Of a stretch of DNA of 64,000 nt, positions 7,659-15,711 are shown one piece after another; within the stretch, counting starts at the first letter, position 1; every line of letters begins with the position of its first letter. The DNA is from Paucidesulfovibrio sp036541255 (GTDB lineage Bacteria > Desulfobacterota > Desulfovibrionia > Desulfovibrionales > Desulfovibrionaceae), in contig JAZHDD010000040.1 in the NCBI GenBank assembly GCA_036541255.1, positions 122,115 to 186,114 on the forward strand, written 5' to 3'. The translations under genes were made by a program, and so were the position numbers. The notes below the pieces were generated by a model, which searched no databases, was not told the DNA's origin, and saw only the letters and a program-made list of their open reading frames with translations.

Positions 7659-8843
7659 ATGCGAACCCACCACGCTGCCCCGGACGGCACATTCTCCGGT
7701 CACGACGGCCTGCTTTGGATCAGTGCGGGCGAACCTTCGGGCGACATGCACGGCGCCCTGCTGCTCAAGGCCCTGCGCAGGCAAGCGCCGGATATGGCCA
7801 TCACGGGCATGGGCGGCCCGGCCATGGCCGAAGCCGGGTGCGAGATACGGCACGGCATAGAACAGGTGTCCCACGTGGGACTTGGCGGCATCGTCTTCGG
7901 TCTGCCAGGCATCCTGGCTCTGCTGCGGCGCATACGCAAGGACCTGAAACGGCTGCGCCCGCGCGCCGTGGTGCTCATCGATTGCCCGGAATTCAACTTT
8001 CGAGTCGCCAAAATCGCCCACAGCCTGGATATCCCGGCATACTACTACATCAGCCCGCAAATCTGGGCCTGGCGCTCAGGCCGGGTCAACTTCCTGAAAA
8101 AACACGTCCGTAAAATGCTCTGCCTGTTGCCTTTCGAGGAAGCGTTCTATGAAGAGCGCGGCATGAAGGCCGACTATGTAGGCCATCCGCTCATGGACCA
8201 ACTGCCGCTGACGGATCTGGACCAACTGCCCGTGGAAATGGGCACTCTGGGTCTGTTGCCCGGCAGCCGCCTGCGCGAGATACGCTCGCTACTGCCGCTC
8301 TTTGCCGAGGCCACACGCCGCATTCATGCACGGCATCCTCTGCAGCATGTCTTGCTGGTGCGCGCGCCCGGCGTGGAAGAAAGCTTGTTGCGTTCACTCT
8401 GGCCCGCTGACCTGCCCTGCGAAATCATCGCGCCCCAGGATCGCTACCAGGCCATGCGCCGCAGCCGCTTCCTTTTGGCCGCATCCGGCACGGTCACGCT
8501 GGAAGCTGCCCTGATCGGCACACCCGCCCTGCTTTCCTACCGGCTTTCCCGTCTGGAATACCGGCTCTCCCAATGGCTCGTGAACGTCCAATACGCGGGT
8601 CTGCCCAACCTGATCCTGAACAGGGAGGTCTATCCAGAGCTGATCCAGGACGCCGCAACAGCCGGGAATATCGCTTCCACAGCCCTGGATATCATGGCCG
8701 AGGGACAACGCCGGCAAACATTAGTGAACGATCTGCAACGGCTGCGCACCATGGTGGGTGAACCCGGCGCCCCGGACCGCGCCGCCACGATCATCTTCAA
8801 CGACCTTTTCCCGGGCGTATGCAAGGACACTTCCCATGCGTGA
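7659..8843 (+). CDS. lpxB: Lipid-A-disaccharide synthase
   Basis: A 394-residue GT19 glycosyltransferase that joins UDP-2,3-diacylglucosamine to lipid X to form the lipid A disaccharide at the inner membrane. Diagnostic stretches are LLWISAGEPSGDMHGA near the N-terminus, IDCPEFNFRVAKIAH, YYYISPQIWAWRSGRV and LLPGSRLREI, then AASGTVTLEAALIGTPALLSYR in the nucleotide-binding half. I start at ATG 7659. The frame is open further upstream, but that part is unlike LpxB and overlaps the divergent oxidoreductase. Its stop overlaps the next gene by 8 bases. Presence of lpxB indicates a Gram-negative outer membrane. Confidence 0.93.
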   Translation: MRTHHAAPDGTFSGHDGLLWISAGEPSGDMHGALLLKALRRQAPDMAITGMGGPAMAEAGCEIRHGIEQVSHVGLGGIVFGLPGILALLRRIRKDLKRLRPRAVVLIDCPEFNFRVAKIAHSLDIPAYYYISPQIWAWRSGRVNFLKKHVRKMLCLLPFEEAFYEERGMKADYVGHPLMDQLPLTDLDQLPVEMGTLGLLPGSRLREIRSLLPLFAEATRRIHARHPLQHVLLVRAPGVEESLLRSLWPADLPCEIIAPQDRYQAMRRSRFLLAASGTVTLEAALIGTPALLSYRLSRLEYRLSQWLVNVQYAGLPNLILNREVYPELIQDAATAGNIASTALDIMAEGQRRQTLVNDLQRLRTMVGEPGAPDRAATIIFNDLFPGVCKDTSHA

Positions 8844-9156
8844 CGACGTACGCGCCTACGGCGATATCCACGGCCTTTCGCCCGAGGCGTTCGAACAGAT
8901 CAAGCATTCGATTCCCTTTCCGCAGGTACGGTATGAAAACCGCGCCCTGCATGTGGACCATGAAGGCACTTACATCGACGTGGAAGGATTTCTGGAAACG
9001 GTGGTTCAACTGCTGGACGAGGATGGATGGGGCGAAGTGGACTACCTGGACCATCTGGGGCAGGAACTGATCCGCTATCGCCTGCGCAAGGGCGGCTATG
9101 ATTCCGAAACGCGTCCCTTCAGCGCCATTGGGACGCCGGAGATGCGCGGCCTGTAG
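8836..9156 (+). CDS. Small conserved-looking protein coupled to lpxB
   Basis: A 106-residue soluble, acidic protein with no motif that I recognise. It has no signal peptide or membrane segment. The ATG at 8836 overlaps the end of lpxB by 8 bases, so it is probably translated by coupling. The frame shows the codon bias of its neighbours, which supports a real gene. A short charged middle part (LDEDGWGEVDYLDHLGQELI) could be an interaction helix. Function unknown; a link with lipid A synthesis rests only on position. Confidence 0.65.
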   Translation: MRDDVRAYGDIHGLSPEAFEQIKHSIPFPQVRYENRALHVDHEGTYIDVEGFLETVVQLLDEDGWGEVDYLDHLGQELIRYRLRKGGYDSETRPFSAIGTPEMRGL

Positions 9157-9160
9157 CTTT

Positions 9161-9397
9161 CTAAAGCGTGCGTGGACGACCCTTGCCGTCAGCTACGGGA
9201 ACGACGCGCACGGCCTTGGGGGCACCGCCGCCCTCGTCCAAATCGAAATGAACCTGTTCGCCCACTTCCAGGGTCTGAAATCCGTCCCGCTCGATCTCCT
9301 GATAGTGAACAAAAACGTCCTCTCCGTTCTCGGCACGGATAAAGCCGAAGCCTTTGCGTTCATTAAACCAGGTCACGGCACCCTTCAATCTCGCCAC
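9161..9397 (-). CDS. Cold-shock domain protein (CspA family)
   Basis: A 78-residue single OB-fold RNA/ssDNA-binding protein. It has LKGAVTWFNERKGFGFI, which contains the RNP1 motif KGFGFI, and DVFVHYQEI, which contains RNP2 (VFVHY). The length is slightly above the usual 65-70, with a short basic tail ending GKGRPRTL. It starts at GTG 9397, behind an AGGGAG ribosome-binding site. The gene is convergent with the lpxB-linked small gene, with only 4 bases between stops. Confidence 0.92.
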   Translation of the reverse strand: MARLKGAVTWFNERKGFGFIRAENGEDVFVHYQEIERDGFQTLEVGEQVHFDLDEGGGAPKAVRVVPVADGKGRPRTL

Positions 9398-9528
9398 GCG
9401 GTTCTCCCTGCTACGAATCAGACCGGCCCAAGCGGCACGGTTTTCTTTGAATACCTTGTCATGGCCCTGTACGCAATGCCGCCGGACAAAAGACAGCCCC
9501 TTTCCGGCCTGAACCGGAAAAACAAAAA

Positions 9529-9542
9529 CGCGAAAAAACGCG
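9529..9542 (-). terminator. Possible terminator of infA
   Basis: Read on the - strand just after infA, a CGCG-T6-CGCG hairpin is followed by a T-rich run (TTTTTGTTTTT). The stem is only 4 bp, so the call is weak, but the position and the U-rich tail fit an intrinsic terminator. Confidence 0.35.
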
Positions 9543-9564
9543 ACGCTGAAGAAAAACGGGATGG

Positions 9565-9783
9565 CTAACGCATGCGATACGTAATGCGGCCGCGGGTCAG
9601 GTCGTAGGGAGAAAGCTCCACCTTGACCTTGTCTCCGGGCAGAATGCGGATGTAATGTTTTCTCATCTTTCCAGAGATATGACCCAAAACGGAATGGCCA
9701 TTCTCCAACTCAACTCGAAACATGGCATTGGGCAGGGCTTCCTGAATAGTGCCCTCAACCTCAATTGCATCTTCTTTTGCCAT
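9565..9783 (-). CDS. infA: Translation initiation factor IF-1
   Basis: 72 residues, the exact bacterial IF-1 length, with the S1-like OB fold. It begins MAKEDAIEVEGTIQEALPNA, contains NGHSVLGHISGKMRKHYIRI and ends LSPYDLTRGRITYRMR, all conserved in IF-1. The protein occupies the ribosomal A site during initiation together with IF-2 and IF-3. It follows a TrpF-like gene by 13 bases and is probably co-transcribed with it. Confidence 0.97.
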   Translation of the reverse strand: MAKEDAIEVEGTIQEALPNAMFRVELENGHSVLGHISGKMRKHYIRILPGDKVKVELSPYDLTRGRITYRMR

Positions 9784-9796
9784 ACATCACCCTCGC

Positions 9797-10534
9797 TTAC
9801 GTCGAGCCGGCGCATCGCCGAGAAAAAGGTGGATTTTGCTTACCCTGTTCAGCGCTTTTAGGCAACTCCTGTAAGGCCAATACCGTGAACCGCTGGGCTT
9901 TTTCCAGGTCTTTCCGACCTGTTGCATCTTCCAGCCCGGTATGGGCATCCACTCCGGCCGGACGGACCGCCTGAATGGCCTGAACGACATTGCCTAGGTG
10001 CAACCCCCCGGCCAGAATCACGGGATGAGATGAAATACTGACCAGCCTCCGGCTGACAGCCCAATCATGGACTTTCCCTGTGGCTCCTTCGGCCCCGGTC
10101 GTCGGGTCGAATGTATCGGTAAGAAATGCATCCACATGCGGTGCATATGCCCGCACCAAGGCTTCCGGTTCCGCCTGCCCGGTCCGGCCCACGACAATGC
10201 TCTTGATGATCAGCAGGTCAGGGGCCAGATTGCGAAGCTTGGCGGCCTCGGTTACGGGGATGGCTCCATGCAGCTGCACCGCTCGCATGGAACAACGCTC
10301 CAGCAAATCCAAAACGGCCTCGGCCTCGGTCAGATAGGTGATGCAAACGCAGACGACTTCCTTACCCACGGCCTGGGCAATGGCTGCAGCCTGTTGCGGA
10401 GTCACGTCCTGTGCCTGCACGCCCGGCCCCAAAGGGAAACCGAGATGCGTAAAACCAGCGGCCACAAGCATACGCGCCTCCGCCAGATCGCATATCCCGG
10501 CAGCCTGAACCGCGCCATAAAGCGAATCCTTCAT
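9797..10534 (-). CDS. TrpF-like (phosphoribosylanthranilate isomerase family) protein, divergent
   Basis: A 245-residue TIM-barrel protein resembling TrpF. VQAAGICDLAEARMLVAAG matches the N-terminal strand that carries the catalytic Cys. MRAVQLHG, DAFLTDTFD (with the expected acid), PVILAGGLHLGNVVQAI and GVDAHTGLEDATGRKDLEK match the later barrel and phosphate-binding segments. It differs from true TrpF in lacking the canonical K-I-C-G-L/I start and the V-S-S-G-V-E phosphate motif (here AHTGLE), and it is about 40 residues longer, so the reaction may differ. I use ATG 10534 behind AAGGGG; a GTG at 10549 is possible. No other trp biosynthesis gene is nearby. Confidence 0.7.
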   Translation of the reverse strand: MKDSLYGAVQAAGICDLAEARMLVAAGFTHLGFPLGPGVQAQDVTPQQAAAIAQAVGKEVVCVCITYLTEAEAVLDLLERCSMRAVQLHGAIPVTEAAKLRNLAPDLLIIKSIVVGRTGQAEPEALVRAYAPHVDAFLTDTFDPTTGAEGATGKVHDWAVSRRLVSISSHPVILAGGLHLGNVVQAIQAVRPAGVDAHTGLEDATGRKDLEKAQRFTVLALQELPKSAEQGKQNPPFSRRCAGST

Positions 10535-10622
10535 ACTACCCCTTGCCACCCTGGATTTTTGTACCTGCCAAGTGTACTATCCTGCTCAGCACAGCGCAAC
10601 GCTCACTCTTTGGGGAGTATTC

Positions 10623-11852
10623 TTGCCCATCAACCTGACAAAACCTCCTGTCGATGTCGTGAAGGACATCATGAAGGTGATTGAGGAACTCAATCACCTC
10701 AAGGATGTGGACACGATCCTGGACCGTGTCCTGAGCGAGGCCCGCAAGCTCACTCGCGCCGATGCAGGCTCCATATTCCTGATCCAGGAAGGCCTGCTCC
10801 GCTTCAGCTATGTGCACAACGACACGCTCTTCTCGGAAAGCGACGTCAACAAACACGTCTACACCGACTTCAAACTGCCCATCGACGACAAATCCATCGT
10901 GGGCTATTCTGCGCTCACAGGCGAAACGCTGATTATCGAGGACGCCTACACCCTGGACCCGGCCCTGCCCTACAGCTTCAACCGTTCCTTTGACATGGAA
11001 AGCGGCTATCGCACGCGCTCCATCCTGACCATTCCCCTCAAGACGCCGCGCCAGACCCGCGTGGGAGTGATGCAGCTCATCAACGCCAAGGACGAGCAAG
11101 GCCGCGTGCGCCCCTTCACAGCCGAAGACGTGCAATATGCGCCGCTCTTTGCCAACCATGCCTCGGTGGCTATCGAACGCGGCGTCATGACCCGCGAAAT
11201 GGTTCTGCGCATGATGAAGATGGCCGAAATGCGCGACCCTTCGGAAACAGGTTCGCACGTCCTGCGCGTCGGAGCCTACACCGCCGAACTCTACCACGTG
11301 GTGGCGCAACGCAGCGGCATGGACGAAGTCGAGGTACGGCGCAACAAAGACCTCATCCGGCTGGCGGCCATGTTGCATGACGTGGGCAAAGTGGGCATTC
11401 CCGACTCGATTCTCAAGAAACCCGGCAGCCTGAGACGGGAGGAATTCGAGAACATCAAATGGCATACGGTCTATGGTGCCGCCCTCTTTTCCAACACCAC
11501 CTCGGATTTGGACGCCTTCTGCCGCGAAATAGCCCTGTACCACCATGAACGATGGGATGGGAAAGGCTATCCGGGACGCCTCGACGCTGACCTCGGAAGC
11601 GTATCACAGCTCTGCAGCAATCCCATGGCGGGCGACGACATCCCCCTGGCCGCACGGGTATGCGCCCTGGCCGACGTATACGATGCGCTCGGCTCTTCAC
11701 GCTCCTACAAGGACCCCTGGCCGGAAGACCGCATCCTGGCCTTGATCCACGAGGAAAAGGGCCGCCATTTCGACCCGCTGGTGGTGGAATGTTTTCTGGA
11801 ACTCTATGAAACCATTCTGGCAATCAAAGAAAAGTACCGCGAAGGAAACTGA
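10623..11852 (+). CDS. GAF-HD-GYP cyclic-di-GMP phosphodiesterase
   Basis: About 409 residues with two domains. The GAF domain (about 15-185) includes RADAGSIFLIQEG and SILTIPLKTPRQTRVGVMQLINAKD. The HD-GYP domain (about 190-400) carries the metal-binding HDxGK in MLHDVGKVGIPD and the diagnostic HHERWDGKGYP. HD-GYP enzymes hydrolyse cyclic di-GMP to pGpG or GMP, and the GAF part is the likely sensory input. I place the start at TTG 10623 because GGGGAG lies 4-9 bases upstream; an ATG at 10572 is not preceded by one. It diverges from the trpF-infA pair. The ligand of the GAF domain is unknown. Confidence 0.87.
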   Translation: MPINLTKPPVDVVKDIMKVIEELNHLKDVDTILDRVLSEARKLTRADAGSIFLIQEGLLRFSYVHNDTLFSESDVNKHVYTDFKLPIDDKSIVGYSALTGETLIIEDAYTLDPALPYSFNRSFDMESGYRTRSILTIPLKTPRQTRVGVMQLINAKDEQGRVRPFTAEDVQYAPLFANHASVAIERGVMTREMVLRMMKMAEMRDPSETGSHVLRVGAYTAELYHVVAQRSGMDEVEVRRNKDLIRLAAMLHDVGKVGIPDSILKKPGSLRREEFENIKWHTVYGAALFSNTTSDLDAFCREIALYHHERWDGKGYPGRLDADLGSVSQLCSNPMAGDDIPLAARVCALADVYDALGSSRSYKDPWPEDRILALIHEEKGRHFDPLVVECFLELYETILAIKEKYREGN

Positions 11853-12130
11853 GCCTGTTATAAACTCCGCAGTTGCCGCTTGGGCTCTTCCTGCCTCCTC
11901 TGGTCCGTACACCCCAAGGTTCTGACACGAAGGACGTTTCCTGCCCTGAGCCCCGGCACCCGCAAAGGAGATCGGATATCCGACAGTCCATGCGCCCCGG
12001 CTTTTTTCTGCCCGCCTTCAATCAACCCCACCTCAGGCCCGGCGGCAGGGATTCCCGCTCTCCCCTCTCCCTCCCTTCCCCCTCTTTATGATCAACATTG
12101 ATCAACACTGATCAACATGTCTCCGACATT
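11853..12130. other. Non-coding interval with helically phased TGATCA repeats
   Basis: No convincing gene is visible between the HD-GYP stop and the terminator of the XRE gene. The right end contains three head-to-tail 10-base units, TGATCAACAT/C, at 12089-12098, 12099-12108 and 12109-12118. A pyrimidine-rich stretch with CTCCCT runs lies just before them. Confidence 0.5.
12089..12118. repeat. Three tandem 10-bp repeats, TGATCAACAY
   Basis: Three direct copies, two identical and one with a final C, repeat at exactly one helical turn. Each starts with the palindrome TGATCA. Such phasing could present three sites on one DNA face. No flanking gene start lies within 130 bases, as both neighbours end here. 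Confidence 0.7.
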
Positions 12131-12155
12131 AAAAAACCCCGCCATGATGACGGGG
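12131..12155 (-). terminator. Rho-independent terminator of the XRE/DUF2975 operon
   Basis: On the - strand, CCCCG pairs with CGGGG (12151-12155 with 12137-12141) around a 9-base loop, followed by six T (complement of 12131-12136). It lies 91 bases after the XRE gene stop. Confidence 0.7.
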
Positions 12156-12246
12156 CAAAAGTCGACATGCGTTTCTCACCGCTTTGGGCGCAACGCGCAC
12201 TCGCGACGAGAGACAACCCGGCAGGACAAAAAAGGAACGGCCAATT

Positions 12247-12474
12247 CTATTCCTGTTGCTCCGTTTCCGGTTCCGGGCTGTACTCAAGAATGTCGCCGGG
12301 CTGGCAGTCCAAAAAAGCGCAGATAGCCTCCAGCGTATTGAAACGTATGGCCTTGGCCTTGCCTGTCTTGAGAATGGAGATATTCTGAACCGTGATGCCC
12401 ACGGCCTCAGCCAACTCCTTGGAACTCACCTTGCGACGCGCCAGCATGACATCGAGATTCACGGTGATAGACAT
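12247..12474 (-). CDS. XRE-family transcriptional regulator (YozG-like)
   Basis: A 75-residue protein that is almost entirely one helix-turn-helix domain: KVSSKELAEAVGITVQNISILKTGKAKAIRF is the HTH core and FNTLEAICAFLDCQPGDILEY the C-terminal helices. This is the compact Cro/CI type often found beside DUF2975 membrane proteins, and that gene ends 12 bases upstream. The pair probably forms a membrane-linked regulator with an unknown signal. GGGAGAA lies just before the ATG. The acidic tail (SPEPETEQQE) is unstructured. Confidence 0.9.
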   Translation of the reverse strand: MSITVNLDVMLARRKVSSKELAEAVGITVQNISILKTGKAKAIRFNTLEAICAFLDCQPGDILEYSPEPETEQQE

Positions 12475-12486
12475 GGTATTCTCCCG

Positions 12487-13035
12487 CTAGATGACCAGCG
12501 CTTCTTCATCCTTGAGCTTGCGACCTTCATCCATGACCCAGGAGATCAACACGATGACAAACCCCACCAACAACGCTGTGATGTTCGAATCGCTCAGCCC
12601 GATACTGACAAGGCGTTCACCTTCCGGATTGTTCATGGTCAGAGCCAGCGTAAGCAACGCCTGGTGAAACGGATCGACAATCTGCCGTGCGATGAGAGCA
12701 TAGCCCACCCAGCGGATCAACTGCACATTCCTCCGCGAGAATATCTCGCCGCGCGAATACAAACTGAACAGCCGGACCAGAGCATAAAGAGCGACCATGG
12801 TGGCACTCATGGGCAAAAGGCAGGCTGAAAACGCCAACAACCGAGATACCCAGGTCAGAGGGCTCAACACAGGAATATCGGAAAGATAACAGTTTCCCAT
12901 GGTAACACCGAGCATGTATGGCAGGTCGGCTTGGTCCGCCAGCGCCCAGAAGACCATGACAAAAAGAGGATAAACCACCAGTCCGGCCATGAAAATCCAT
13001 TTGAACCATATGCTTACCTTTCTAATTCTCTCCAT
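12487..13035 (-). CDS. DUF2975 membrane protein
   Basis: A 182-residue integral membrane protein with four predicted hydrophobic segments (about residues 12-31, 63-88, 108-125 and 150-168). The sequence RLFSLYSRGEIFSRRNVQLIRWVGYALI is the conserved part of DUF2975 proteins, which nearly always accompany a YozG-like regulator. Here that regulator follows by 12 bases. The probable task is to sense or hold the regulator at the membrane, although no biochemical role is established for the family. AGAGGA stands 9 bases before the ATG, and a consensus promoter lies about 90 bases upstream. Confidence 0.85.
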   Translation of the reverse strand: MERIRKVSIWFKWIFMAGLVVYPLFVMVFWALADQADLPYMLGVTMGNCYLSDIPVLSPLTWVSRLLAFSACLLPMSATMVALYALVRLFSLYSRGEIFSRRNVQLIRWVGYALIARQIVDPFHQALLTLALTMNNPEGERLVSIGLSDSNITALLVGFVIVLISWVMDEGRKLKDEEALVI

Positions 13036-13128
13036 GGATCAATCCTCTTATTTGCGGAGCGGGATCAGCGCCCCGGAGACAAGGTCGAACACACGACAGC
13101 CGGACGTCCCAGCGTCGACATGGAGTGC

Positions 13129-13157
13129 ATACTATTTTTGTACTTATTGTTTGTCAA
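13129..13157 (-). promoter_or_regulatory. Sigma-70-type promoter of the DUF2975-XRE operon
   Basis: On the - strand a perfect TTGACA (13157-13152), a 17-base spacer and TAGTAT (13134-13129, five of six matches) stand in an AT-rich stretch. Predicted transcription would start about 85 bases before the DUF2975 ATG. The ABC gene on the same strand ends at 13192, immediately upstream. Confidence 0.8.
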
Positions 13158-13191
13158 TAAATTTTAATTCTTAAAAGTTAACTTTTTCTCA

Positions 13192-14655
13192 TTAAACAGC
13201 ACTTGTCCTTTTTCCCAGAGCAAGGACTCGTCCCTTTTCCAAACGCAACACGCAGTTAATGACTGAGGGCAGTTCTCCGGAAAGGTGCGTGACATGGACG
13301 AGATGTGTGCCGTTCGCAGCAACCTTCTCCAACAGGGACAGGACATCGACTCTGGCCCGTCCATCCAGCCCGGACAACGGTTCATCCAAAAGCAACAAGG
13401 GCGGACTTGGCGCCACGGCGCGGGCCAGCACCGTCTTGCGCAACTGCCCGTGGGACAAGGTACGAATACGCCGTGACGCCAAATCCATCAGCCCGAAAAA
13501 ATTCAAGACGGCTTCGGCCTGTTCCTGTTGCAACAGAGTTGGGGCGTCGTAAAGCCCCACGCTGCCGAAAAAGCCGGACCAGACGGTTTCGCGGACATTC
13601 AGGTCGTACGCATAGGTCGCCTGCAACAGCGGGGAAACAAATCCCACATTGCGACGCACCTCGACAAGGTCGGGCAGCGTGTCCACGCCGAACCATCCCA
13701 GGCTGCCGCCCAAGACGATGTCTTCCAGGCCGAGTAGAGTTCGCAACAGGGTTGATTTGCCTGCGCCGTTGGCGCCGAGCACGGCCCAATGCTCGCCCGG
13801 CAGCATCTCCCAATCCACGCTGTCCAGGGCTTTGCGTCCGTCAAACACCACCGAAACATTGCGCAGCCGGAAAAAATACGGAGCCGTCACGGCCTGGACA
13901 GGAGGAAGCGCCAAAACTGCGGGTGCGGCCACGGTTTCCGAACGAACCTCGAGCACTTCGGTCAGACTTCCCGAAACGGCCACTCGTCCCTTCTGCAACA
14001 GCAGGGCTTGGCCCACGGCCTTGGGAATGTCCGCGGGATCATGCGCGGCACAGATCAGAGTGCAGCGCGACGCAGCCCTGTCCATGACGTCGAGCATGCG
14101 CTCCCGCGCCCGGGCATCAAGCCCGTCCAGGCATTCGTCCAGAAAAAGAATGTCCGGCTGCACAACCAAAGCCCGCGCCAGCAGCACGGCCCGCAACTGC
14201 CCGGTGGAAAGTTCGGGTAGCATACGCCCGGACAATTCCTCCAGGTTCAGATCGCGCAAGAGGGCGTCTGCAGCCGCTCTTTCCGATTCCAATGCGGGAC
14301 GATAGCAAAACAAGGCGTCCTGAAACGCTGCCGCCACGATTTCCCGGGCTGTGACATTCCAATTCCCCGCAACATACTTGTCCTGCAATGCGGGCGAAAC
14401 AAGCCCCAGACGCTGGCGCAAACCAATGGGGGTTTCCTGAAGCGTGCCATCCAGTCCATAGCGCCGTCCGCCAGAGGTCGGGGGCAGATCGCCCCGGCAG
14501 AGCGCCAGAAACGTGGACTTGCCTGCGCCGTTGGCGCCAAGTACGGCCCAATGTTCGCCAGGACCCAGCTTCCAGTCCACTTGCCGCAGAAGATCATTGT
14601 CTCCCCGGCGCACCGTGGCTTGTTGCAAAACTATCAAAGGCGTTGGGTGCTTCAT
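13192..14655 (-). CDS. Tandem ABC ATPase (ModF/PhrA-like)
   Basis: A 487-residue soluble protein made of two ABC domains. Each has the sequence PGEHWAVLGANGAGKST as Walker A. Signature motifs are LSTGQ in the first half and LSHGQ in the second, and the Walker B stretches are DILFLDECLDGLD and LLLLDEPLSGLD. The repeated GEHWAVLGANGAGKST is characteristic of ModF/PhrA-type proteins, which have no own membrane domain and whose role is poorly known (molybdate-associated in E. coli by genomic position only). No transport permease adjoins it here. I start at ATG 14655; the open frame extends much further upstream over the divergent DUF362 gene without homology. Note the Cys in the first Walker B (LDEC). 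Confidence 0.87.
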   Translation of the reverse strand: MKHPTPLIVLQQATVRRGDNDLLRQVDWKLGPGEHWAVLGANGAGKSTFLALCRGDLPPTSGGRRYGLDGTLQETPIGLRQRLGLVSPALQDKYVAGNWNVTAREIVAAAFQDALFCYRPALESERAAADALLRDLNLEELSGRMLPELSTGQLRAVLLARALVVQPDILFLDECLDGLDARARERMLDVMDRAASRCTLICAAHDPADIPKAVGQALLLQKGRVAVSGSLTEVLEVRSETVAAPAVLALPPVQAVTAPYFFRLRNVSVVFDGRKALDSVDWEMLPGEHWAVLGANGAGKSTLLRTLLGLEDIVLGGSLGWFGVDTLPDLVEVRRNVGFVSPLLQATYAYDLNVRETVWSGFFGSVGLYDAPTLLQQEQAEAVLNFFGLMDLASRRIRTLSHGQLRKTVLARAVAPSPPLLLLDEPLSGLDGRARVDVLSLLEKVAANGTHLVHVTHLSGELPSVINCVLRLEKGRVLALGKRTSAV

Positions 14656-14733
14656 GATCCGGCATCTTGCCTCCAAGCCATGCGGGACGCAAGGCCTCTT
14701 GCCTTTGGCGTCGTTTCCGTGCAGGGATGAAAC

Positions 14734-15675
14734 ATGCACCCTTCCGTGCCTTTCGCCGTGCCCATGGCCCGCATGCTGGAATATGAATCCACCCTGCTCG
14801 AAGCCGCAGTGGGCCTGCTCCTGAACGAGACCGGCTTTGCCCCTGAGCCGGGCATGCGCGTATTGGTCAAGCCCAACCTGGTTTCCCGGGTCAACGCAAA
14901 ACTGTCCTGCACGCATCCCCTGGTGGTCCGCGCCGCCTGCGTCTGGCTGCTGGAACGAAACGCCCGCGTGACCGTGGCAGACTCGCCAGCCTTTGGCAGC
15001 GCCCTTCAAGTGGCCCGCGCCGCAGGGCTGGACAAGGCCTTGGCTCCGCTCGGCCTCCAGGTGCGCGATCTGGACAAGCCCGAGCCCCTGCGCCTTTCCT
15101 TTGGCGGAGAAATCGGCATTTCCGGCATGGCCTTGCACGCCGACGCCATTTTGAACGTGCCCCGGCTCAAGGCGCACTGTCAGATGCGCTTGACCGGCGC
15201 GGTCAAAAACCTTTTCGGCTGCGTCACGGGCTGGCGCAAGGCCGTGGCCCACGCCCGGCACGGCGACCAGGGCCGCCGCTTCCGCTCCCTGCTCCTGGAA
15301 GTAGCCCTGACTCTGCCCAAAACCTACTCGCTCCTGGACGCCATCCGCCCCATGCACCGCACCGGGCCGGTCAAGGGCGATCCTTTTGATCTCGGTCTGC
15401 TGGCCGCCTGCGCCGACCCTATCGCACTGGATACCGCCGTGTACTCCCTGCTCGACCTTGTTCCCGAACAGGTTCCGCTCTGGGCCGAGGCCCTACAACA
15501 GAGCCTGCCCGGCGCAGACCCGGCCAATCTCTATTATCCAGTAGAACTCCCAGAAGAATTCAACACCGACGGATTCCTGTTGCCAGAAGAATTGGAACCT
15601 GAAAGCTTTCATCCGCTGCGGCTGGCCAGAGGCCGCGTTCGAAGCTTTCTGGAGCGGCTCGGCTGGCGAAGCTGA
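14734..15675 (+). CDS. DUF362 domain-containing protein
   Basis: A 313-residue soluble protein matching the DUF362 family: RVLVKPNLVSRVN near residue 46, TVADSPAFGSALQVARAAGLD, and ILNVPRLKAHCQMRLTGAVKNLFGCV around 138-163. Many relatives end with a ferredoxin domain, which is absent here. The function of the family is unsettled, though members have been tied to iron-sulfur or flavin chemistry in anaerobes. It diverges from the ModF-like ATPase (78 bases between starts) and stops 99 bases before the TetR gene. Confidence 0.82.
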   Translation: MHPSVPFAVPMARMLEYESTLLEAAVGLLLNETGFAPEPGMRVLVKPNLVSRVNAKLSCTHPLVVRAACVWLLERNARVTVADSPAFGSALQVARAAGLDKALAPLGLQVRDLDKPEPLRLSFGGEIGISGMALHADAILNVPRLKAHCQMRLTGAVKNLFGCVTGWRKAVAHARHGDQGRRFRSLLLEVALTLPKTYSLLDAIRPMHRTGPVKGDPFDLGLLAACADPIALDTAVYSLLDLVPEQVPLWAEALQQSLPGADPANLYYPVELPEEFNTDGFLLPEELEPESFHPLRLARGRVRSFLERLGWRS

Positions 15676-15711
15676 GCACACTTTTCTTTGTTGTTGGATC
15701 ATATTTCCATC

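Noticed and set aside
14656..15357. N-terminal extension of the ModF-like frame
   Set aside because: The extension overlaps the divergent DUF362 gene and has no ABC homology; ATG 14655 gives the normal protein.
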